Shown: piece by piece, positions 57,897-64,000 of the stretch
Numbering within the stretch: the stretch's first letter is position 1
Layout: each line of letters opens with the position of its first letter
Assembly (NCBI GenBank): GCA_041661965.1
Contig: JBAZTH010000003.1
Coordinates: 413,433-477,432, forward strand
Length of the DNA stretch: 64,000 nucleotides
Origin: Candidatus Margulisiibacteriota bacterium
Lineage (GTDB): Bacteria; Margulisbacteria; WOR-1; O2-12-FULL-45-9; XYB2-FULL-48-7
Direction of reading: 5' to 3'
Program-made: the position numbers and the translations under genes
The notes under the pieces: generated by a model
Databases searched by the model: none
What the model was told of the DNA's origin: nothing
What the model saw: the letters and a program-made list of their open reading frames with translations, nothing else

Positions 57897-57926
57897 GGAA
57901 GCCGCGACGATATTGTCGCGTGCTTC
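57897..57926. repeat. GATATT-loop hairpin, copy before carB
   Basis: GGAAGC-c-GCGAC, loop GATATT, GTCGC-gt-GCTTCC. Compared with the 53.9-kb copy, stem pairs change on both sides (GCGGC/GCCGC to GCGAC/GTCGC; AAACC/GGTTT to AAGC/GCTT), so pairing is kept. It ends 19 bases before the carB start. Confidence 0.8.
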
Positions 57927-57945
57927 CCGAAAAGGATAGATTAAA

Positions 57946-60900
57946 TTGCCAAAAAGAACTGATATAAAGAAAATCATGATCATCGGGGCCGGGCCGATCG
58001 TTATCGGCCAGGCGTGCGAGTTTGATTATTCCGGTTCGCAGGCTTGCAAAGCCCTGCGGGAAGAAGGGTACGAAGTTGTCCTGATCAACTCCAACCCGGC
58101 GACGATCATGACCGATCCGGAGCTCGCTCACCGGACCTATGTTGAGCCGATTACCCCGGAGATGTGCGCCAAGATCATCGAAAAAGAACGGCCGGACGCT
58201 TTGCTTCCGACCCTTGGCGGGCAGACCGCTCTCAACACTGCCGTTAAACTGGCGGAGATGGGAGTCCTGGAAAAGTTCAAGGTTGAAGTGATCGGTGCCA
58301 ACATCGCTTCGATCAAAATGGCGGAAGAGCGGGACCTTTTTAAACAAGCGATGGAAAAAGCGGGGCTCGATGTCCCCAAGTCCGGCTTTGCCCATAACAT
58401 GGAAGAGGCGAGAGCAACGATGGAGAAAGTTGGCCTGCCGGTCATTATTCGGCCGAGCTTTACCCTGGGGGGGACCGGTTCCGGGATCGCCTATAACATC
58501 GACGAGTTCGAAAAAGTCGCCAAGCTTGGCCTGGAACTTTCGCCGACCAGCGAGATCCTGATCGAAGAGAATCTGACCGGTTGGAAAGAGTACGAGCTGG
58601 AAGTGATGCGCGACAAGAAAGACAACGTTGTCATAATCTGTTCGATCGAGAACTTTGACCCGATGGGGGTCCACACCGGCGACTCGATCACCGTTGCCCC
58701 GGCCCAGACCCTGACCGACCGGGAATACCAGAACCTGCGCGACCAGTCGATCGCGGTCATTCGGGCGATCGGGGTTGAGACCGGCGGTTCCAACATCCAA
58801 TTTGCCGTCCACCCGGATACCGGGCGGGTAGTAATTATTGAAATGAACCCGCGGGTCTCCCGCTCTTCGGCCCTGGCTTCCAAGGCGACCGGCTTCCCGA
58901 TCGCTAAATTTGCCGCCAAGCTGGCGGTTGGCTACACGCTAGATGAGATCCCCAACGACATTACCAAAGAGACGCCGGCTTCCTTTGAGCCGTCGATCGA
59001 CTACTGCGTTGTTAAGATCCCGCGCTTTACTTTCGAAAAATTCCCCGACGCTGAACCGGTGATCGGGACCTCGATGAAGTCGGTCGGCGAAACGATGGCA
59101 ATTGGCCGGACCTTTAAAGAGGCTTTGCAAAAAGGGCTTCGCTCTTTAGAAATCGGCCGGGCCGGGCTTGGGGCCGATGGGAAAGATGAAATCGATCAGC
59201 AACTCATTAACGCTAAGCTGACGATCCCGAACCCCGACCGGATCTTTTACGTTAAAGCCGCCCTGCAAAACGGGATGACTCTGGACGAAGTATTTGAACT
59301 TTCCAAGATCGACCGCTGGTTTTTGCAGAACATGAAGGAGATTATTGACGAAGAAAAGGTAATTAGGGGATTAGGGAAAAAGGTCTTGGATGACAAAGAA
59401 TCATTATATAAAGCGAAACAATTTGGTTTTTCCGATAAGCAATTGGCCTATTTGACCGGGGAAACGCCGGAAGAGGTTAGGAAGAAACGGAAGGGGTTGG
59501 GGATTGCGGCGGTTTTTAAGCTGGTCGACACCTGCGCCGCTGAATTTGAAGCCTATACCCCTTATTATTATTCGACTTACGAGACCGAATGCGAAGTTCG
59601 GATCTCAAAAAAGAAAAAGATCATGATCCTGGGTGGGGGACCGAACCGGATCGGACAGGGGATCGAGTTCGATTACTGCTGTGTCCACGCCTCGTTCGCG
59701 ATCCGCGAAGAAGGGTTGGAATCGATCATGGTCAACTCTAACCCGGAAACGGTTTCAACCGATTACGATACCTCCGACCGGCTTTACTTTGAACCGGTGA
59801 CGGTCGAAGATGTCTTGAACATTGTCGATAAGGAAAAGCCGGATGGGGTCATCGTCCAGTTCGGCGGCCAAACCCCGCTCAATATCGCCCTAGCGCTGGA
59901 GAAAGCGGGAGTGCCGATCATTGGAACATCCCCAGCCTCGATCGATCGGGCGGAAGATCGGAAACGGTTCGCGGCAATGCTCCGCAAACTAAAACTTAAC
60001 CAGGCTCCCAACGGGACCGCGGTCTCCAAAGTCGAAGCGAAAAAGATCGCCACCCGGATCGGCTATCCGGTCCTGGTCCGGCCGAGCTATGTTCTTGGCG
60101 GGCGGGCAATGCGGCTGGTCTACGGCGAAGATGAACTGGAAGACTTCATGCAGAACGCGGTTAAAGTTTCGCCGGAACATCCGATCCTGGTCGACAAGTT
60201 CCTCGATGACGCGATCGAGGTCGACGTCGATTGCGTTTCAGACGGAAAACAAACGGTGATCTGCGGCATTATGGAGCATATTGAAGAAGCCGGGATCCAT
60301 TCAGGCGATTCCGCCTGTTCGATCCCGCCGTATTCACTAAGCAAAACGGTGATCGAAACGATCAAGAAGAACACTTATGCCATGGCCAAGGAGCTTAAAG
60401 TTATCGGCTTGATGAACACCCAGTTCGCAATCAAGGGCGGAAAGGTTTACGTCCTTGAAGTTAATCCGCGCGCTTCCCGGACCGTTCCTTTTGTCAGCAA
60501 AGCGACCGGCGTTCCCTGGGCGAAAGTCGCCACTAAAGTTATGCTCGGCAAATCGCTCAAAGAGCAGAAGATCGGCGAAGTCGAGGTCAAACATTTTTCC
60601 GTGAAAGAAGCGGTCTTCCCCTTTAACCGTTTTCCGGGCGTTGACGCGGTTCTCGGGCCTGAAATGCGCTCGACCGGCGAAGTGATGGGGATAGACGTCG
60701 ATTTCGGTTCCGCTTTTATGAAGTCGCAGATCGCCGCCGGCCAGCGCCTGCCGCTGGAAGGAAAAGTTTTTGTTTCCGTGAAAGATAAGGACAAACGCTC
60801 GATCGTTTACGTGGTTAAAAAACTGATCGACCTTGGTTTCCAGATCGTCGCGACCCCTGGGACCGCCGATGTCATGAAAAAAGCGGGGATCGAGGTCCAG

Positions 60901-61149
60901 GAGGTCCAGCGGATCGGCGAAGGCCGTCCCGATATCATGGACCTGCTTAAGAATAACGAGATCAACCTGATCATTAACACCCCTTCAGAGATAAAGAAGC
61001 AGAAAGTGGATGAAAGCAAGATCCGCTTCAGCGCGGTCGTTCACGGGATCCCGCTGGTTACCACGATCTCCGGCGCCCAAGCGTCGGTGAGCGGGATCGA
61101 AGCGGCCAAGAAGAAGGGCTTTGGCGTGAAGGCGCTTCAGGACTACTAA
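57946..61149 (+). CDS. carB: Carbamoyl-phosphate synthase large subunit
   Basis: The 1067-residue protein has the two homologous ATP-grasp halves. The first carries IGAGPIVIGQACEFDYSG and RPSFTLGGTGSGIAYN; the second carries GGGPNRIGQGIEFDYCC and RPSYVLGGRAMRLVY. An oligomerisation region lies between them and a C-terminal MGS-like regulatory domain (KDKDKRSIVYVVKKLIDLGFQIVATPGTA) follows. It builds carbamoyl phosphate from bicarbonate, ammonia and two ATP. The start is TTG 57946 with aaagga upstream; no ATG fits the family N-terminus. Length is normal (about 1070). Separation from carA by foreign DNA means it may need its own promoter or readthrough. Confidence 0.97.
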   Translation: MPKRTDIKKIMIIGAGPIVIGQACEFDYSGSQACKALREEGYEVVLINSNPATIMTDPELAHRTYVEPITPEMCAKIIEKERPDALLPTLGGQTALNTAVKLAEMGVLEKFKVEVIGANIASIKMAEERDLFKQAMEKAGLDVPKSGFAHNMEEARATMEKVGLPVIIRPSFTLGGTGSGIAYNIDEFEKVAKLGLELSPTSEILIEENLTGWKEYELEVMRDKKDNVVIICSIENFDPMGVHTGDSITVAPAQTLTDREYQNLRDQSIAVIRAIGVETGGSNIQFAVHPDTGRVVIIEMNPRVSRSSALASKATGFPIAKFAAKLAVGYTLDEIPNDITKETPASFEPSIDYCVVKIPRFTFEKFPDAEPVIGTSMKSVGETMAIGRTFKEALQKGLRSLEIGRAGLGADGKDEIDQQLINAKLTIPNPDRIFYVKAALQNGMTLDEVFELSKIDRWFLQNMKEIIDEEKVIRGLGKKVLDDKESLYKAKQFGFSDKQLAYLTGETPEEVRKKRKGLGIAAVFKLVDTCAAEFEAYTPYYYSTYETECEVRISKKKKIMILGGGPNRIGQGIEFDYCCVHASFAIREEGLESIMVNSNPETVSTDYDTSDRLYFEPVTVEDVLNIVDKEKPDGVIVQFGGQTPLNIALALEKAGVPIIGTSPASIDRAEDRKRFAAMLRKLKLNQAPNGTAVSKVEAKKIATRIGYPVLVRPSYVLGGRAMRLVYGEDELEDFMQNAVKVSPEHPILVDKFLDDAIEVDVDCVSDGKQTVICGIMEHIEEAGIHSGDSACSIPPYSLSKTVIETIKKNTYAMAKELKVIGLMNTQFAIKGGKVYVLEVNPRASRTVPFVSKATGVPWAKVATKVMLGKSLKEQKIGEVEVKHFSVKEAVFPFNRFPGVDAVLGPEMRSTGEVMGIDVDFGSAFMKSQIAAGQRLPLEGKVFVSVKDKDKRSIVYVVKKLIDLGFQIVATPGTADVMKKAGIEVQEVQRIGEGRPDIMDLLKNNEINLIINTPSEIKKQKVDESKIRFSAVVHGIPLVTTISGAQASVSGIEAAKKKGFGVKALQDY

Positions 61150-61192
61150 AACCTCCCGCTCTATAAACTCCCCTTTTATTTTGTTGCCTTAA

Positions 61193-61201
61193 TGTTATAA
61201 T
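61193..61201 (+). promoter_or_regulatory. Extended -10 promoter upstream of the beta-helix gene
   Basis: TGT-TATAAT at 61193-61201 predicts a start near 61208 and a leader of about 39 bases. A gtgagg (61230-61235) lies 11 bases before ATG 61247 and may be the ribosome site. Confidence 0.45.
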
Positions 61202-61246
61202 TCAGCGTTCATTGTTTACATTATATTAGTGAGGTTAATCGGCATA

Positions 61247-64000
61247 ATGCAGTCCAAGCTAAAAAAAATCGGACGCTTTTGCTTTGGTGTTATATTACTT
61301 GGGGCTATTTGCCCTGCTGTTTTTGCCGCCGACTATTACGTTGACGCTGCCGCTTCGACCGGTAACTTGACCGGTGATGGAACCTCCGGTAACCCCTGGC
61401 AGACCATGACCTTTGCGCTAACCCAAACAACCACCGGCGATGTTATCCACGCCGCCGCCGGGATATATAAAGCTTCGGGGATGACCGGCTCCAATGAAAC
61501 TTTTCCGCTGACCATAAGCAAGTATCGTACGCTCATAGGCGCCGGAAAATACCTGACCACCATCGAAGCCAGTAATGTTGATATCGTCCAACTGCAAATC
61601 GGCACATCGATGGCCAACCTGGGACTAAAATTGACGACCGGCAATTACAAGCTGGCAAAAGTTATGGGGAGCGGCGTTGTTATTGAAAATGTCTATTTTA
61701 AGGGGGGCGGTTGGGCAAGCACTCGGGGGACCGGGATCTATTTTGACGGTACCGCTAACAGTGCCGGCGGCAGGGTTACGAGTTGTGAAGTTGTGGATTG
61801 CACTTACGGAATCAATCTTTATTATTTCACCTCTAACAGCAACGTGACGATCGAAAGCTCGACCATCAGGAGCAATTATTACCATGGGATCTGGATTGAC
61901 AGCTGGGGGCAGAGCGGTGGCGGGAAGCTGGTCGATATTCATAATAACCTGTTCAGGAACAACAATGCCAACAACAGTTACGCCGGTATTTATGTCAACA
62001 TGTATAATCCGGGAAGCACCATCAGCATAGTTAACAATACTTTCAGCGAGAATTATGTTAGCTTGTACTCTAACAGCGCCGATAACAGCATCACTTTCAA
62101 GAACAACATCGTGGTCAACTCCCCCCGTTTGAACCGGGGGGCAAAGTATGGAACATACGGGATCTACCGCTCGAGCGGTAGCATCAACGTCAGCTACTGC
62201 GATTTTTGGAACGTGCGGAGCGTGTATAACGCGGCGACCGGGATAACGTGGGGGAGCGGGAACATTGCGGTCTTTCCCCGGTTTGTCGACCCGGTCAACG
62301 CCGACCTGCGGCTGCATAGCGGGTCAGCGTGTCTGGGAGCGGGAGAGGGGGCGAACATTGGCTATTACGACGGGGCGGGCGAAGCGGGATCGCCGTATCG
62401 GGAAGAGTCGTACGTGAACAACGTAACCGGGACCGACCAAACGGCGTCCGGGGAGAGCGCGGCAAGTCCGTACCAGACGATAACGTTTGCCAACCAGTAC
62501 ACGTTGAACACGATCCACGTGCTGGAGAGCGGCCAGAAGTACAACGCCGGCAACGGAGAAAGTTTTCCGCTCGACCTGGGGAGAGACAAGCGGCTGGCGG
62601 GAGCCGGTCCGGCGCAGGTGACGATCGAGGGTTATGGGAACGATACCTGGGTGGCGAACACGTCGCTGAACTTCAGCATCGGATTGTACGACAACAGCAC
62701 GGTGGAAGGGGTGACGATCCAGGGATACAGCGGGTCGAATGCATACTACGGGACCTATATCTACGGCGGCGGGACGAAGCTCTTGAATTCACAGCTGATC
62801 GGCGGGGGAAAGGCGGCCAGCCGGGGGACCGCGGTCTTCTACGACGGGCAATTTGGGACTAACACCGGCGGCTTGATCAGCGGCTGTGATATTAACAATT
62901 CCTCTTATGGAATCAATCTTTATTATTTCACCTCTAACAGCAACGTGACGATCGAAAGCTCGACCATCAGGAGCAATTATTACCATGGGATCTGGATTGA
63001 CAGCTGGGGGCAGAGCGGTGGCGGGAAGCTGGTCGATATTCATAATAACCTGTTCAGGAACAACAATGCCAACAACAGTTACGCCGGTATTTATGTCAAC
63101 ATGTATAATCCGGGAAGCACCATCAGCATAGTTAACAATACTTTCAGCGAGAATTATGTTAGCTTGTACTCTAACAGCGCCGATAACAGCATCACTTTCA
63201 AGAACAACATCGTGGTCAACTCCCCCCGTTTGAACCGGGGGGCAAAGTATGGAACATACGGGATCTACCGCTCGAGCGGTAGCATCAACGTCAGCTACTG
63301 CGATTTTTGGAACGTGCGGAGCGTGTATAACGCGGCGACCGGGATAACGTGGGGGAGCGGGAACATTGCGGTCTTTCCCCGGTTTGTCGACCCGGTCAAC
63401 GCCGACCTGCGGCTGCATAGCGGGTCAGCGTGTCTGGGAGCGGGAGAGGGGGCGAACATTGGCTATTACGACGGGGCGGGCGAAGCGGGATCGCCGTATC
63501 GGGAAGAGTCGTACGTGAACAACGTAACCGGGACCGACCAAACGGCGTCCGGGGAGAGCGCGGCAAGTCCGTACCAGACGATAACGTTTGCCAACCAGTA
63601 CACGTTGAACACGATCCACGTGCTGGAGAGCGGCCAGAAGTACAACGCCGGCAACGGAGAAAGTTTTCCGCTCGACCTGGGGAGAGACAAGCGGCTGGCG
63701 GGAGCCGGTCCGGCGCAGGTGACGATCGAGGGTTATGGGAACGATACCTGGGTGGCGAACACGTCGCTGAACTTCAGCATCGGATTGTACGACAACAGCA
63801 CGGTGGAAGGGGTGACGATCCAGGGATACAGCGGGTCGAATGCATACTACGGGACCTATATCTACGGCGGCGGGACGAAGCTCTTGAATTCACAGCTGAT
63901 CGGCGGGGGAAAGGCGGCCAGCCGGGGGACCGCGGTCTTCTACGACGGGCAATTTGGGACTAACACCGGCGGCTTGATCAGCGGCTGTGATATTAACAAT
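61247..64000 (+). CDS. Large secreted right-handed beta-helix protein with tandem repeats (3' end outside window)
   Basis: The frame is open from ATG 61247 to the window edge (918 codons). A signal peptide (IGRFCFGVILLGAICPAVFA) is followed by YYVDAAASTGNLTGDGTSGNPWQTMTFAL, the start of a DUF1565-like parallel beta-helix. Further on are strands rich in Asn, Gly, Ser and Thr, such as SNVTIESSTIRSNYYHGIWI and NNTFSENYVSLYSNSADNSI. From 61808 onward the gene consists of an exact 1101-bp (367-residue) repeat. The second copy is cut by the window edge. It is probably a surface or outer-membrane-exported protein; enzyme activity or adhesion are both possible. The many antisense open frames here are by-products of codon bias. 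Confidence 0.8.
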   Translation, partial: MQSKLKKIGRFCFGVILLGAICPAVFAADYYVDAAASTGNLTGDGTSGNPWQTMTFALTQTTTGDVIHAAAGIYKASGMTGSNETFPLTISKYRTLIGAGKYLTTIEASNVDIVQLQIGTSMANLGLKLTTGNYKLAKVMGSGVVIENVYFKGGGWASTRGTGIYFDGTANSAGGRVTSCEVVDCTYGINLYYFTSNSNVTIESSTIRSNYYHGIWIDSWGQSGGGKLVDIHNNLFRNNNANNSYAGIYVNMYNPGSTISIVNNTFSENYVSLYSNSADNSITFKNNIVVNSPRLNRGAKYGTYGIYRSSGSINVSYCDFWNVRSVYNAATGITWGSGNIAVFPRFVDPVNADLRLHSGSACLGAGEGANIGYYDGAGEAGSPYREESYVNNVTGTDQTASGESAASPYQTITFANQYTLNTIHVLESGQKYNAGNGESFPLDLGRDKRLAGAGPAQVTIEGYGNDTWVANTSLNFSIGLYDNSTVEGVTIQGYSGSNAYYGTYIYGGGTKLLNSQLIGGGKAASRGTAVFYDGQFGTNTGGLISGCDINNSSYGINLYYFTSNSNVTIESSTIRSNYYHGIWIDSWGQSGGGKLVDIHNNLFRNNNANNSYAGIYVNMYNPGSTISIVNNTFSENYVSLYSNSADNSITFKNNIVVNSPRLNRGAKYGTYGIYRSSGSINVSYCDFWNVRSVYNAATGITWGSGNIAVFPRFVDPVNADLRLHSGSACLGAGEGANIGYYDGAGEAGSPYREESYVNNVTGTDQTASGESAASPYQTITFANQYTLNTIHVLESGQKYNAGNGESFPLDLGRDKRLAGAGPAQVTIEGYGNDTWVANTSLNFSIGLYDNSTVEGVTIQGYSGSNAYYGTYIYGGGTKLLNSQLIGGGKAASRGTAVFYDGQFGTNTGGLISGCDINN
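61808..62908 (+). repeat. 1101-bp tandem repeat, copy 1
   Basis: The sequence from GGAATCAATC at 61808 recurs at 62909 exactly 1101 bases (367 codons) later, and I found no difference in the parts compared. The bases before each copy differ (GCACTTAC against TCCTCTTAT), which fixes the left border. Confidence 0.9.
62909..64000 (+). repeat. 1101-bp tandem repeat, copy 2 (cut by window edge)
   Basis: 1092 of the 1101 bases are inside the window and match copy 1. More copies may follow. The unit keeps the reading frame. Confidence 0.9.

Noticed and set aside
61625..63963. Several long antisense or out-of-frame ORFs in the beta-helix repeats, each present twice
   Set aside because: They repeat only because the DNA repeats; the sense frame from 61247 has a signal peptide and beta-helix pattern and is uninterrupted.
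61808..64000. Tandem repeats dismissed as an assembly error
   Set aside because: The left borders of the two copies have different flanking sequence and the frame is preserved, so a real duplication is likelier, although copy number remains unproven.

Overview
The window reads as about 64 kb of a dense, roughly 50 % GC bacterial chromosome. The organism looks diderm (LptC/LptA-type protein, signal peptides, a lipoprotein, an outer-membrane-like small protein) and flagellated. Three GH57 enzymes beside glgA, an NDP-sugar pyrophosphorylase fused to a phosphomannomutase-like domain, a DUF4912 protein, a double-domain ThyX and many short palindromic repeats would fit an uncultured lineage related to Cyanobacteria, such as Saganbacteria/WOR-1 or Margulisbacteria. 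That placement is inference from gene content; no rRNA gene is present to test it.

Layout. 1-14.8 kb (+): a sufC/sufB-D pair, thyX, a 40-residue membrane protein, then an alpha-glucan operon (GH57 amylase, GH57 4-alpha-glucanotransferase, galT, DUF4912, GH57 branching enzyme, nucleotidyltransferase/PMM fusion, glgA), most junctions overlapping or nearly so. 14.85-15.6 kb (-): a putative zinc-peptidase lipoprotein. 15.7-21.8 kb (+): yebC, a PHP hydrolase, an MGMT-like gene, a 95-bp hairpin repeat, hisF, a prenyl diphosphate synthase, trpE, rodA. 21.8-26.9 kb: a convergent LptC/A gene, then gapA-pgk, tRNA-Ala, secG and two membrane or exported proteins. 26.9-27.3 kb: tRNA-Gly, -Cys, -Val. 27.4-30.5 kb: PAS protein, histidine kinase, response regulator. 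30.5-39.7 kb (-): a flagellar operon running fliK, hook/rod gene, fliM, fliN, fliO, fliP, fliQ, fliR, flhB, flhA, a 69-residue ORF, fliA. 39.8-44.7 kb (-): three tRNA-Leu genes, murF, rho, accD, accA. 44.7-46.4 kb (+): rpsT, ispE, a 3-methyladenine glycosylase. 46.4-55.9 kb: accessory-like genes (nucleotidyltransferase, Fic, DUF2207, ABC exporter, PAS kinase, hemolysin III, RRM protein). 56.0-61.1 kb: carA and carB separated by an AT-rich foreign-looking gene bracketed by palindromes. 61.2-64.0 kb: the start of a large secreted beta-helix protein built from exact 1101-bp tandem repeats.

Two themes run across the window. First, many genes have a (TGn)TAnnnT -10 box ending 6-7 bases before the start codon and no Shine-Dalgarno sequence, which predicts leaderless mRNAs; others (gapA, galT, rpsT, rho, the RRM gene) have ordinary leaders with clear ribosome sites. 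Second, several families of small palindromes occur between and inside genes: hairpins with a GATATT loop and compensatory stem changes, TGCCTGCCGGCAGGCA, CCCGCC-n-GGCGGG, and a GTAGGGACAG hairpin. They sit within a tRNA-Leu fragment, at the 3' ends of two genes and around the cargo gene in the car locus. These palindromes and the car-locus cargo gene are the least explained structures in the window.
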